A stretch of DNA of 64,000 bases from Streptomyces sp. man185. Its GTDB lineage: Bacteria > Actinomycetota > Actinomycetes > Streptomycetales > Streptomycetaceae. A model generated the notes under the pieces. That model made no database searches and was not told the origin of the DNA. It saw only the letters and a program-made list of their open reading frames with translations. Shown here one piece after another: positions 8,755 to 16,931 of this stretch (position 1 is the first letter of the stretch; every line of letters starts with the position of its first letter). Location: positions 35,696 through 99,695 of the forward strand of contig NTHE01000028.1 in assembly GCA_002551355.1 (NCBI GenBank). The letters are read 5' to 3'. A program made the position numbers and the translations under genes.

Positions 8755-8799
8755 TTACGTCGTAAAGTAACGTCCGGCGGGTAATTCATTACGCCGTAA
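8755..8799. promoter_or_regulatory. Paired TetR operators, TTACG-N-CGTAA
   Basis: Two 11-bp palindromes, TTACGTCGTAA at 8755-8765 and TTACGCCGTAA at 8789-8799, have centres 34 bp apart, about three helical turns. They lie between the divergent TetR and siderophore-interacting protein genes, and only one base differs between them. This is the geometry expected for cooperative binding of a TetR dimer pair. Confidence 0.75.
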
Positions 8800-8820
8800 G
8801 GTATCAGTGCACTCCGGCGG

Positions 8821-8850
8821 TCTTCAGTGGTCTTCAGTGGTTCTCAGCGG
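8821..8850. repeat. Three tandem 10-mers before the siderophore-interacting gene
   Basis: TCTTCAGTGG occurs twice exactly and once degenerately (TTCTCAGCGG) in direct tandem, ending 18 bases before the ATG of the next gene. It is in the untranslated leader or promoter. Confidence 0.6.
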
Positions 8851-8868
8851 GAGAGGGGTCGGGTCGCG

Positions 8869-9729
8869 ATGGGTCAGGCGCTGCCGGTCACGTACGTACG
8901 GGTCGTGGACGTCGAGCGGGTCACTCCCCGCACGGCCAGGATCGGCTTCACCGCCGACGAGCTGCCCGGGCTCCTGGAGGACCGCCCCGACCAGCAGCTG
9001 AAGCTCTGCCTGCCGCGCGCCGGGCAGGCCGCGCCCCGGCTGCCGGAGCGGGACGCCGACGATCCGTACGGCATGCGCTGGTACGAGGCCTACCTCGCGA
9101 TCCCGGAGGCTGAGCGGCCCTGGATGCGCAGCTTCACCGTCCGCTCCTACGACCGCGAACGCAACGTGATGGCAGTGGACTTCGTGCTGCACGGAGGCGC
9201 GGGAGTCGGTGGAGGCCCCGCCGCCCGCTGGGGTGCGACGGCCCGGGCCGGCGACGTCCTCGGCATGATCGGCCCGTCGTCCCTCTACGCCCGCCCGCTG
9301 CCCGCCGCCCGGCGGATGCTCCTCGCCGGGGACGAGACCGCGCTCCCGGCCATCGCCACGCTGCTGGAGGCGCTGCCGGCCGGGACCGGGGCCGTGGTGT
9401 TCGCCGAGGTCGCGGACGCGGCGGAGGAGCGGGAGCTGCCGTCCGCCGCCGGAGGGGCCGAGGTCCGCTGGGTCCACCGTGACCGCGGCGGCTCGCTGGC
9501 GGCAGCCGTACGGGACGCCGGAGCGGACCTCGACGGGGTGGACGCGGCCTGGGTGGCGGGCGAGGCGTCCGCCGTCCGGGGGCTCCGCCGCCACCTGGTC
9601 GAGGACCGCGAACTGCCCAGGTCGGCGGTGGAGTTCAGCGGCTACTGGCGGCGCGCCCTCACCCAGGACGACGCCCCCACGGAGGAGGACCTCGCCTGGG
9701 CGGCCGAGCGCGCGGCGGGCGCTTCGTAA
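8869..9729 (+). CDS. Siderophore-interacting protein (FAD-dependent ferric-siderophore reductase family)
   Basis: A 286-residue cytosolic flavoprotein of the ViuB/YqjH family, expected to reduce ferric siderophores and release iron. The FAD-binding segment RSFTVRSYDRERNVMAVDFV, the RAGDVLGMIGPS turn and the C-terminal NADP-domain segment AGDETALPAIATLLEALPAG are visible. The conserved tail motif RAALTQDDAPTEEDL is typical. ATG 8869 follows GGGAGAGGGG; an upstream start at 8827 would translate the tandem repeats and is rejected. Control is probably by the adjacent TetR protein rather than solely by iron. Confidence 0.9.
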   Translation: MGQALPVTYVRVVDVERVTPRTARIGFTADELPGLLEDRPDQQLKLCLPRAGQAAPRLPERDADDPYGMRWYEAYLAIPEAERPWMRSFTVRSYDRERNVMAVDFVLHGGAGVGGGPAARWGATARAGDVLGMIGPSSLYARPLPAARRMLLAGDETALPAIATLLEALPAGTGAVVFAEVADAAEERELPSAAGGAEVRWVHRDRGGSLAAAVRDAGADLDGVDAAWVAGEASAVRGLRRHLVEDRELPRSAVEFSGYWRRALTQDDAPTEEDLAWAAERAAGAS

Positions 9730-9736
9730 CAGGTCC

Positions 9737-11362
9737 TCAGGCCGCGGTCGCCCCCGCTCCCCGGACCGTCCGCCCCGCCAGCACCGTCGTCCGCTTGCCG
9801 TCCTCGATGACGAAGCGGCCGTCGATCAGGACATGCGGGATGCCCACCGGGAGCGTGCGCGGCTCCTCGAACGTGGAGCCCGCCGCCACCGAATCCGGGT
9901 CGAACAGCACCAGGTCCGCGCGGTAGCCCTCGCGTACCAGGCCCCGGTCCGCGAGCCGCAGCCGGGCGGCCGGGCGGGAGGTCAGATGGGCGACGCACTC
10001 CTCCATCGAGAGGATGCCCAACTCCCGTGCGTACCTGCCGAGATACTGCGGGAACGTGCCGTACGCCCGAGGGTGCGGCTTGTCACCCTGGAGGATGCCG
10101 TCACTGCCGCCGGTGTGCACCGGGTGGCGCATGATCTGCCGGACGTTCTCCTCGTGCCCCACGTGCTGGAGGATCGTCGTCCCGAGCCGGTCCTCGGTGA
10201 GCAGCCGCCGCGCGGTCACCCAGGGCTCCTCGCCCCGCAGTGCCGCCGACTCCGCCACCGTACGGCCCACGTACTCGGTGAGGTGGGGCGCGCTGACGCC
10301 GGAGATCTCGATGGTGTCCCACTCGATCGGCACCCCGTGGCAGCCGTCCGAGCCCAGCACCTCCAGGTGGTGCCGGATCTTCTCCGCGCTCGAAGGATCC
10401 GCGAGCCGGGTGAGGACCGACTCCGGCCCGCCCTCGCCCACCCAACTCGGCAGCATCGCCACCAGCGTGGTGCAGCCGGGGGTGTACGGGTAGGTGTCGA
10501 GCGAGATGTCGGCCCCGGCGGCGAGTGCGCCGTCGAGGAGGGCCAGCAGGTCGGGGGCCCTGCCCTCGTTCACGCCGAAGTTCATGGTGGCGTGGGCGAG
10601 ATGGAGGGCGCAGCCGGCGTTGTGGGTCAGCTGCACCATCTCCTCGTACGCCTCCAGGGCGCCCGCGCCGTAACTGCGGTGGTGCGGGCAGTAGTAGCCG
10701 TCGTGGCGGGCCACCACCCGGCACAGCTCGGTGAGTTCGGCGTCATTCGCGTACATCCCGGGGGTGTAGGTCAGCCCGGACGACATGCCGACCGCGCCTT
10801 CCCGCATGCCCTGGTCCACCAGCTCCTTCATCCGGGCCAGTTCGGCGTCGGTGGCGGGGCGGTCGTCCCAGCCCACCGCGTACATCCGGACCGTTCCCTG
10901 CGGGATGAGGTAGGCGGCGTTGACGGCGATGCCCTGACCGCCGAAGTTGCGGTCCAGGCGGTCCAGATAACCGCCGACCGTGCGCCAGTCGAAGTCGATG
11001 TCGGAGCCGTCGCCGTTCCAGCCAGTGATGGAGCGCCGGACCTCGGCCAGCGTCCGGTCGTCGACCGGGGCGTACGACAGCCCGTCCTGGCCCAGCACTT
11101 CGAGGGTGACGCCCTGCGCCGCCTTCGCGCTGTGGTCCGGGTCGCGCAGCAGCGCCAGATCGCTGTGGGCGTGCATGTCGATGAAGCCGGGGGCGAGCGC
11201 GAGGCCGTCCGCGTCCACGGTCCGGGTGGCGGTGGGGCGGGGGCCGGGGGAGCCCTCGGGGTGGATCTCGGCTATGCGGCCGCCTTCGAGGGCCACATCG
11301 GCGCGGTAGGAGGGCTCGCCGGTGCCGTCGACGACGAGCGCGTCACGCAGGACCAGGTCCAT
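9737..11362 (-). CDS. N-acyl-D-amino-acid deacylase (D-aminoacylase)
   Basis: A 541-residue amidohydrolase-superfamily enzyme that hydrolyses N-acyl-D-amino acids to free D-amino acids and a carboxylate. The metal-binding motif GFIDMHAHSDLALL is near residues 58-71. Further metal/active-site segments are GMSSGLTYTPG, CPHHRSYG, LHLAHATMNFG and the HTGGSDGIL aspartate loop. Length and domain order match bacterial D-aminoacylases. It is the second gene of a minus-strand pair, 37 bases after the deaminase, and the two are likely co-transcribed. Substrate side-chain preference cannot be read from sequence. Confidence 0.92.
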   Translation of the reverse strand: MDLVLRDALVVDGTGEPSYRADVALEGGRIAEIHPEGSPGPRPTATRTVDADGLALAPGFIDMHAHSDLALLRDPDHSAKAAQGVTLEVLGQDGLSYAPVDDRTLAEVRRSITGWNGDGSDIDFDWRTVGGYLDRLDRNFGGQGIAVNAAYLIPQGTVRMYAVGWDDRPATDAELARMKELVDQGMREGAVGMSSGLTYTPGMYANDAELTELCRVVARHDGYYCPHHRSYGAGALEAYEEMVQLTHNAGCALHLAHATMNFGVNEGRAPDLLALLDGALAAGADISLDTYPYTPGCTTLVAMLPSWVGEGGPESVLTRLADPSSAEKIRHHLEVLGSDGCHGVPIEWDTIEISGVSAPHLTEYVGRTVAESAALRGEEPWVTARRLLTEDRLGTTILQHVGHEENVRQIMRHPVHTGGSDGILQGDKPHPRAYGTFPQYLGRYARELGILSMEECVAHLTSRPAARLRLADRGLVREGYRADLVLFDPDSVAAGSTFEEPRTLPVGIPHVLIDGRFVIEDGKRTTVLAGRTVRGAGATAA

Positions 11363-11399
11363 GGGTCACCTTTCAGGGGAAGCGGTACGGCTCGGCGGC

Positions 11400-12737
11400 T
11401 CAGAAGAACGTGCGGATGTAGTCGGTGACCGTGCCGTCCGCCGTGACCAGCGGGATCAGCTGCCACTTGTCGAAGCTGGTGCAGGGGTGCGAGAGACCCA
11501 TGCCGACCCAGTCGCCCACCTCCAGCCCGGCCCCTTCCTCCGTGCGCACCCAGGTGTGCTGGTCGGAGAGGCCGGTGACCGTGACCCCGGTGGCGGGCCG
11601 CACCGAGCCGTCCCGGCCGGAGCGGACCACCTGCGCCTCGGGCAGGTCGAGGTCGTACGCCGCGTCCCGCTTGCCCGCGTTCAGGAACGCCTGCTCGCCG
11701 GAGGGGCGGGAGACGACCTGCGCCCAGAGCCGGAAGGCGGGCTCCAGCGCACCCTCCTCGGGGACGCGGTTGAACGGGGTGAGGTGCTTGTAGTGCCCGT
11801 CGTCGTGCGAGACGTATGCGCCGGAGCGCAGCAACTTGAGTACGGGCAGGCTCAGTTCGGGCATCTCGGCGAAGACGTCGGCGACCGCGTCGAACCAGGC
11901 GCTGCCGCCCGCGCTGATCACGATCTCCTCGGCCGCGGCGAACCTCTTCTCGCCGTCGAGGGAGGCCGCGAGTCCGACGAGCCGCCGCAGCCACGCCCGT
12001 ACCCGCTCGGGGTCGGCGTCCGGCACCTCGCCCTCGTACCCGGCGACGCCCACCAGGCGCAGCGACCCGGCCGCCGCCACCGCGTCGGCCACCGCCGCGC
12101 AGTCGGCGTCCGTGCGGGCTCCGGTGCGCGCGCCCTCGCCCGCGCCCAGCTCCACGACCACGTCGACCGGACGGGTGGCGCCCGCAGCGCCGAGGGCCTC
12201 ATCCATGAGCTCGACGCCGCGCACGGAGTCGACGTAACAGACGAAGCGGAACGACGGGTCGGCCGTCATCTCGCCGGCCAGCCAGCCGAGGGCGACCGCG
12301 TCGACCAGCTCGTTGGCGAGGAAGATCCGCCCGATGCCGTACGCCCGGTAGACCCGCGCCTGGTGCGGCACGGCGGCCGTGATGCCCCACGCGCCGCGCT
12401 TCAGCTGGTCGACGAAGAGCTGCGGGGACATGGACGTCTTGCCGTGCGGGGCGAACGCCAGGCCGTGGCGCTCGGCGTACGTCTCCAGGAGGTCGAGGTT
12501 GTGCGCCACCGACTCGGCGGAGAGCGCGAGGACGGGGGTGGTGAATCCGCCGGTGAAGAGGTTGCGGCGCTCGGCGGCGAGGTGTCCGACGGTCAGGCCC
12601 TCCGCGTCCGGCGGCAGGGCCTTGAAGCGGTGGTCGACGCGTTCGTCGGCGAGGCCGGACGCCAGGGACGCGGGGGAGACGCCGGGGGCGGAAGGGGCGG
12701 GGACGGGCGTGTGGCCGGTGGGGCGTTCGGCTGCCAA
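11400..12737 (-). CDS. PLP-dependent amino acid deaminase (D-serine/D-threonine deaminase-aldolase family)
   Basis: A 445-residue fold-type III PLP enzyme. The alanine-racemase-like N-terminal barrel carries the cofactor lysine in AFAPHGKTSMSPQLF, and the C-terminal beta domain ends with the metal-binding type motif HTWVRTEEG and the SHPCTSFDKW cysteine typical of D-threonine aldolase/D-serine dehydratase. It probably converts D-amino acids released by the downstream deacylase into oxo acid plus ammonia. I place the start at TTG 12737, which has GAGGAG at a 6-base spacer; the longer frame to ATG 12779 would cross the palindrome at 12757-12773. Confidence 0.87.
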   Translation of the reverse strand: MAAERPTGHTPVPAPSAPGVSPASLASGLADERVDHRFKALPPDAEGLTVGHLAAERRNLFTGGFTTPVLALSAESVAHNLDLLETYAERHGLAFAPHGKTSMSPQLFVDQLKRGAWGITAAVPHQARVYRAYGIGRIFLANELVDAVALGWLAGEMTADPSFRFVCYVDSVRGVELMDEALGAAGATRPVDVVVELGAGEGARTGARTDADCAAVADAVAAAGSLRLVGVAGYEGEVPDADPERVRAWLRRLVGLAASLDGEKRFAAAEEIVISAGGSAWFDAVADVFAEMPELSLPVLKLLRSGAYVSHDDGHYKHLTPFNRVPEEGALEPAFRLWAQVVSRPSGEQAFLNAGKRDAAYDLDLPEAQVVRSGRDGSVRPATGVTVTGLSDQHTWVRTEEGAGLEVGDWVGMGLSHPCTSFDKWQLIPLVTADGTVTDYIRTFF

Positions 12738-12756
12738 GGGGAGCTCCTCGAAGTTC

Positions 12757-12796
12757 GTTGCAACATATGCAACACCCATTGCGTATATCGCTCAAC
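12757..12796. promoter_or_regulatory. Candidate IclR operator between the two arms of the D-amino-acid module
   Basis: A perfect GTTGCA-N5-TGCAAC inverted repeat at 12757-12773 is followed by a degenerate copy (TTGCG-N5-CGCTCAA, 12779-12795) about 22 bp away, two helical turns. It sits in the 133-bp divergent promoter region. The IclR protein encoded at 14019 is the obvious candidate binder. Confidence 0.6.
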
Positions 12797-12870
12797 GCTG
12801 TCTAACATCCGAGCCGATGCCCGGTCAATGGTGACCACCGGCCCGCACGCCGATCAGCGAGGAGCCCTCA

Positions 12871-14022
12871 GTGCCCGGACCCGCAGCAGGGACGGCCCAC
12901 GCCGCCACGACCACCGACGTCGTCTGTCTCGGTGAGTCCATGGTGACGTTCCTGCCCTCGCAGCCCGGCCGCCTCGCCGACGTGCCCTCCTTCGGGCGCG
13001 GGATCGGGGGAGCCGAGTCCAACGTGGCCTGCGCGCTCGCCGCCGCCGGGCACCGGGCGGCCTGGGTCGGCCGGGTCGGCGCGGACGGCTTCGGCGACCA
13101 CCTCGTCGAGACGATCGCTTCGTACGGGGTCGACACGTCGGCCGTGCGCCGCGACCCGGTCCGCCCGACCGGCATCTACTTCCGTACGGCCACGGACCGG
13201 GGGACCGAAACGCACGAGGTCGCCTACTACCGGGCGGGGTCGGCGGCGTCCGCGATGTCGCCGGCGAACGTGCCGTACGAGGAGCTGTTCGCGGGGCGCA
13301 TCCTGCATCTGTCCGGAATCACGGCGGCGCTGTCGGCCGACTGCCTGGAGCTGCTGCGGGAGCTGACGGCTGCGCGGCCGGGGCGCCCGATGGTGTCCTT
13401 CGACGTGAACCACCGGCCGCATCTGTGGCGGGGCGGCGACGCTTCTGTGCTGCTGGAGCTGGCCCGCCGCGCCGACCTGGTGTTCGTCGGGGAGGACGAG
13501 GCGGAGGAGGCGTGGGGGATCGCGGGCCCGGAGGCGATCCGGGCTGCGCTGCCGGAGCCGTCCGTGGTGGTCGTGAAGCAGGGGAGTGCGGGCGCGACGG
13601 TGTTCGCCTCGGAACTCCGCCCCGGACCCCGTTCCTCGCACGCCGGAGGGGCTGAGAGTGCCGCCGGAGCCCGCTCCCCAAACGCCGGAGGGGCTGAGAG
13701 CGCCGGGGCTGGAAGCGGTGACACCGTCACCCACGTCCCCGCGCTCCGGGTCGACGTCGTCGCCGCCGTCGGAGCGGGCGACGCGTTCGCCGCCGGGTTC
13801 CTCTCCGCCACCCTGCGCGGGCTGCCCGTCCGCGACCGGGTCCGGCACGGGCATCTCATGGCCGCCGCCGTCCTCACCGTCCCCGGCGACCTCACCGAAC
13901 CGCCCGCCCGTGAGCACGCCGACCGCCTCGTCGCCCTCGGCGACGACGCCTGGGGCACACTTCGTCTCGGCCCCGGCTGGACCGCAGCCGACCGGGCCCC
14001 CGAGGAGGTACGCACACCATGA
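12871..14022 (+). CDS. PfkB/ribokinase-family sugar kinase (2-keto-3-deoxygluconate kinase-like)
   Basis: A 383-residue ATP-dependent kinase. The N-terminal GG motif is GIGGAESNVACALAAAGH, and the C-terminal catalytic signature VAAVGAGDAFAAGFLSA contains the base aspartate. Relatives are annotated as 2-dehydro-3-deoxygluconate kinases, but the neighbours argue for a role linked to D-amino acids or their keto acids, so the substrate is uncertain. A low-complexity insertion of about 30 residues (GPRSSHAGGAESAAG and a second copy) lies between the SAGATVF strand and the DTVTHVPALRVD strand; it is encoded by a 42-bp tandem repeat. GTG 12871 follows GAGGAG. It overlaps the IclR gene by ATGA. Confidence 0.85.
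   Translation: MPGPAAGTAHAATTTDVVCLGESMVTFLPSQPGRLADVPSFGRGIGGAESNVACALAAAGHRAAWVGRVGADGFGDHLVETIASYGVDTSAVRRDPVRPTGIYFRTATDRGTETHEVAYYRAGSAASAMSPANVPYEELFAGRILHLSGITAALSADCLELLRELTAARPGRPMVSFDVNHRPHLWRGGDASVLLELARRADLVFVGEDEAEEAWGIAGPEAIRAALPEPSVVVVKQGSAGATVFASELRPGPRSSHAGGAESAAGARSPNAGGAESAGAGSGDTVTHVPALRVDVVAAVGAGDAFAAGFLSATLRGLPVRDRVRHGHLMAAAVLTVPGDLTEPPAREHADRLVALGDDAWGTLRLGPGWTAADRAPEEVRTP
13628..13711 (+). repeat. In-frame 42-bp tandem repeat inside the sugar kinase gene
   Basis: Two imperfect 42-bp units, 13628-13669 and 13670-13711, share the core ACGCCGGAGGGGCTGAGAG. The core resembles short GC-rich palindromic sequences often dispersed between Streptomyces genes (CGCCGGA..GGCTG type). 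Here it lies inside a coding region, and 42 bp keeps the frame, adding about 28 residues of Gly/Ala/Ser linker. Confidence 0.75.
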
Positions 14023-14777
14023 GCCAGACCGTCGACCGGGCACTGAGCATCCTGCCGCTGCTCGCCCAGGGACCCGCCGACCTCGGCCAGGTCGCCGAGC
14101 GGCTCGGCGTCCACAAGTCCACGGCGCTGCGCCTGCTGCGTACGCTCCACGAGCACGGCCTCGTCTACCGCCAGGAGGACCAGCGCTACCGCCTCGGCGC
14201 CCGCCTCTTCGCGCTCGCTCAGGAAGCCGTCGAGAACCTCGACGTCCGCGAGATCGCCCACTCCCACCTGGTCGCCCTGAACGACAGGTGCGGGCACACC
14301 GTCCACCTCGCCGTGTACGAGGAGCAGGAAGTCCTCTACATCGACAAGGTCGAGAGCCGCTACCCGGTCCGGATGTACTCCCGGATCGGCAAGCCCGTCG
14401 CGATCACCGTCGCGGCCGTCGCCAAGCTGCTGCTGGCCGACCTCACCGAGCCCGAGCGGCGCGTCATCGCCGAGAAGCTCGACTACCCCATGTACACGTC
14501 CCGTTCGACGCCCAACGCGGCCGCCTTCCTCAAGGAGCTGGCCGTCGTGCGCGAACAGGGATGGGCCACCGACCTCGGTGGCCACGAGGAGTCCATCAAC
14601 TGCATCGGCGCCCCCATCCGCGGCGCGGACGGGCGGGTCGTCGCGGCCATGTCGGTGTCCGCACCCAACGTGGTCGTCACGGCCGAGGAACTCCTCACCC
14701 TGCTCCCGCTGGTCCGGCGCACCGCCGAGACCATCAGCCGGGAGTACTCCGGCACCACCCAACCCAAGAAAGTCTGA
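14019..14777 (+). CDS. IclR-family transcriptional regulator
   Basis: A 252-residue regulator with an N-terminal winged HTH (QVAERLGVHKSTALRLLRTL near residues 27-46) and a C-terminal IclR effector domain (KPVAITVAAVAKLLLA, GGHEESINCIGAPI). It overlaps the upstream kinase by four bases and lies 6 bases before ridA, so it is co-transcribed with the module it probably controls. Effectors of this family are small organic acids, which fits a keto acid or D-amino-acid breakdown product. The likely target is the palindrome pair at 12757-12796. Confidence 0.93.
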   Translation: MSQTVDRALSILPLLAQGPADLGQVAERLGVHKSTALRLLRTLHEHGLVYRQEDQRYRLGARLFALAQEAVENLDVREIAHSHLVALNDRCGHTVHLAVYEEQEVLYIDKVESRYPVRMYSRIGKPVAITVAAVAKLLLADLTEPERRVIAEKLDYPMYTSRSTPNAAAFLKELAVVREQGWATDLGGHEESINCIGAPIRGADGRVVAAMSVSAPNVVVTAEELLTLLPLVRRTAETISREYSGTTQPKKV

Positions 14778-14783
14778 TCAGCC

Positions 14784-15194
14784 ATGACCGAGAAGACCGC
14801 CCTCACCCCCTCCACCCACACCACGCCGCCCGCGAAGTTCTCGCACGGCGTGAAGAAGGGGAACATCCTCCAGGTCGCCGGCCAGGTCGGCTTCCTCCCC
14901 GCCGTGGAGGGCCAGGCCCCCACCCCGGCCGGACCCACCCTGCGCGAGCAGACCCTCCAGACCTTCGCCAACGTCAAGGCGATCCTGGAGGAGGGCGGCG
15001 CGAGCTGGGACGACGTGATGATGATGCGCGTCTACCTCACGGACGTGGACCACTTCGCGGAGATGAACGAGATCTACAACACCTACTTCGCCGAGCAGAA
15101 CCTCAAGGAGGCCCCCTCGGCCCGCACCACGGTCTACGTCGGCCTGCCCAAGGGCCTGCTGATCGAGATCGACGCGCTCGCGGTGCTCAGCTGA
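14784..15194 (+). CDS. ridA: RidA/YjgF-family enamine/imine deaminase
   Basis: A 136-residue member of the Rid family. The conserved segments are LQVAGQVGFLP, QTLQTFANVKAILEEGGASW and the active-site arginine region ARTTVYVGLPKGLLIEIDALAV. RidA proteins hydrolyse reactive 2-aminoacrylate-type imines made by PLP-dependent dehydratases. Placement in the same cluster as a PLP D-amino-acid deaminase therefore makes direct metabolic sense, although that pairing is inferred. It starts six bases after the IclR stop. Confidence 0.93.
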   Translation: MTEKTALTPSTHTTPPAKFSHGVKKGNILQVAGQVGFLPAVEGQAPTPAGPTLREQTLQTFANVKAILEEGGASWDDVMMMRVYLTDVDHFAEMNEIYNTYFAEQNLKEAPSARTTVYVGLPKGLLIEIDALAVLS

Positions 15195-15286
15195 CCCGTT
15201 CCGGCCCGCCGACCGTTCCCTCCCCCCGAACGCCGCGCCCCACGGATCGCTTTGCCCCACCCGCGTAACCCCTCCCGCACGCCGTA

Positions 15287-15322
15287 CGGCACGGCGCCCC
15301 GCCTCCCGGGGGCGCCGTGCCG
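15287..15322 (+). terminator. Hairpin between ridA and gntP
   Basis: A perfect 14-bp stem (15287-15300 with 15309-15322) and 8-base loop, with no T-run. It may separate ridA from gntP transcripts or act as a partial terminator and mRNA-end stabiliser. Confidence 0.6.
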
Positions 15323-15358
15323 CGCTCCCCCCTGCCCTCCAGCACCATCGGAGTCCCC

Positions 15359-16834
15359 ATGCTGCTCGCCGCCACACCGGCGCCGGTCGAGACACCACCG
15401 CACACCGGTGGTCTGCTCCTCCTGATCGACGGCACCGCCGGTCTGCTGACCGTCGCCACCCTCGGCATCGCCCTCCTGCTCTTCCTGATCATCAAGCTCA
15501 GGCTCCAGCCGTTCGTCGCCCTGCTCGCGGTCTCCATAGCCGTCGGCCTCGGCGCCGGGCTCTCGGTCACCGAACTCTTCGGAACCGTCCAGAAATCCGC
15601 CGCCGTCTCGGTCATCGAATCCGGCATGGGCGGCATCCTCGGCCATGTCGCGATCATCATCGGACTCGGCACCATGCTCGGGGCGATCCTGGAAGTGTCC
15701 GGCGGGGCCGAGGTGCTGAGCGCCCGGCTGCTGAACGCCTTCGGCGAGAAGCGCGCCCCGCTCGCCATGGGGATGACCGGCCTCGTCTTCGGCATCCCGG
15801 TCTTCTTCGACGTCGGCATCTTCGTGCTCGCGCCGATCGTGTACGCCGCGGCCAAGCGCTCCGGAAAATCGATCCTGCTCTACGCGATGCCCCTGCTGGC
15901 GGGCCTGTCGATGACCCACGCGTTCCTGCCGCCGCACCCGGGCCCGGTGGCCGCCGCCGGACTCTTCAACGTGTCGCTCGGCTGGGTCATCCTGATGGGC
16001 GTCGTCGTCGGCATCCCGTCCGTCATCGCCGCCTGGGGCTACTCCGCCTGGATCGGCAAGCGCGTCTTCGTCGACGTACCCCAGGACATGGTGGAGGCCG
16101 CCGAGGAGGCCAAGGCCGCCGTCGCCGCCGAACAGCGCGCCGCCGGGGTCACCCCGCACGAGAAGCCGGTGCCGCTCCTCACGGTCCTCGCGATCATCGG
16201 CACCCCGCTGATCCTGATCCTCGCCGCGACGTTCTCCTCCATCGCCCTGGACCCCTCCACGCTCCGCTCGGTGATCGAGTTCTTCGGCAACCCGTTCGTC
16301 GCCCTGACGATCGCCCTGTTCCTCGCGTACTACCTGCTCGGCATCCGCCGCGGCTGGTCCCGCAAGTCCCTGGAGTCCGTCTCCACGTCCTCGCTGAAGC
16401 CCGTCGGCAACATCCTGCTGGTGGTCGGCGCGGGCGGCATCTTCGGCGCGGTCCTCAAGGGCAGCGGCATCGCGGACGCGCTCGCCGACACCTTCAACGA
16501 CGTGGGCCTGCCCGTCATCCTGCTCGCCTGGCTGATCTCGGTCGTCCTGCGCGTCGCCCAGGGCTCGGCCACCGTCGCGATCGTCACCACGGCCGGGATC
16601 GTGGTCCCGCTGGTGGAGGGCCAGGACATGTCCCAGGCGCACCTCGCGCTGATCATCATGGCGATCTCGGCGGGCTCCATCTTCGCCTCGCACGTGAACG
16701 ACGGCGGCTTCTGGATGGTGTCGAAGTACTTCGGCATCAGCGAACGCGACACCCTGAAGTCCTGGACGGTCCTGGAGACGGTGCTCTCGGTCGCGGGCTT
16801 CGTGGTCGCGGCGCTGCTCAGCCTGGTCATCTAG
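15359..16834 (+). CDS. GntP-family permease (gluconate / D-serine transporter type)
   Basis: A 491-residue integral membrane protein with about 12-14 hydrophobic segments and the GntP family pattern: GMGGILGHVAIIIGLGTMLG, MTHAFLPPHPGPVAAAG and ILLVVGAGGIFGAVL are characteristic. GntP homologues carry gluconate, but the DsdX branch carries D-serine, and the neighbouring D-amino-acid enzymes make a D-amino acid or N-acyl derivative a serious alternative. The start at ATG 15359 has a GGAG box five bases upstream; the 15317 frame is not needed for the family alignment. Confidence 0.9.
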   Translation: MLLAATPAPVETPPHTGGLLLLIDGTAGLLTVATLGIALLLFLIIKLRLQPFVALLAVSIAVGLGAGLSVTELFGTVQKSAAVSVIESGMGGILGHVAIIIGLGTMLGAILEVSGGAEVLSARLLNAFGEKRAPLAMGMTGLVFGIPVFFDVGIFVLAPIVYAAAKRSGKSILLYAMPLLAGLSMTHAFLPPHPGPVAAAGLFNVSLGWVILMGVVVGIPSVIAAWGYSAWIGKRVFVDVPQDMVEAAEEAKAAVAAEQRAAGVTPHEKPVPLLTVLAIIGTPLILILAATFSSIALDPSTLRSVIEFFGNPFVALTIALFLAYYLLGIRRGWSRKSLESVSTSSLKPVGNILLVVGAGGIFGAVLKGSGIADALADTFNDVGLPVILLAWLISVVLRVAQGSATVAIVTTAGIVVPLVEGQDMSQAHLALIIMAISAGSIFASHVNDGGFWMVSKYFGISERDTLKSWTVLETVLSVAGFVVAALLSLVI

Positions 16835-16931
16835 CGAACCGGCACACACCGGTACGTCCCAGGCGCCTTCGGCCGCCCGATCCCCGCACACCCCTTGTGC
16901 TGTCACCGCCGGTTGCGCTTCCTTGATCAGC

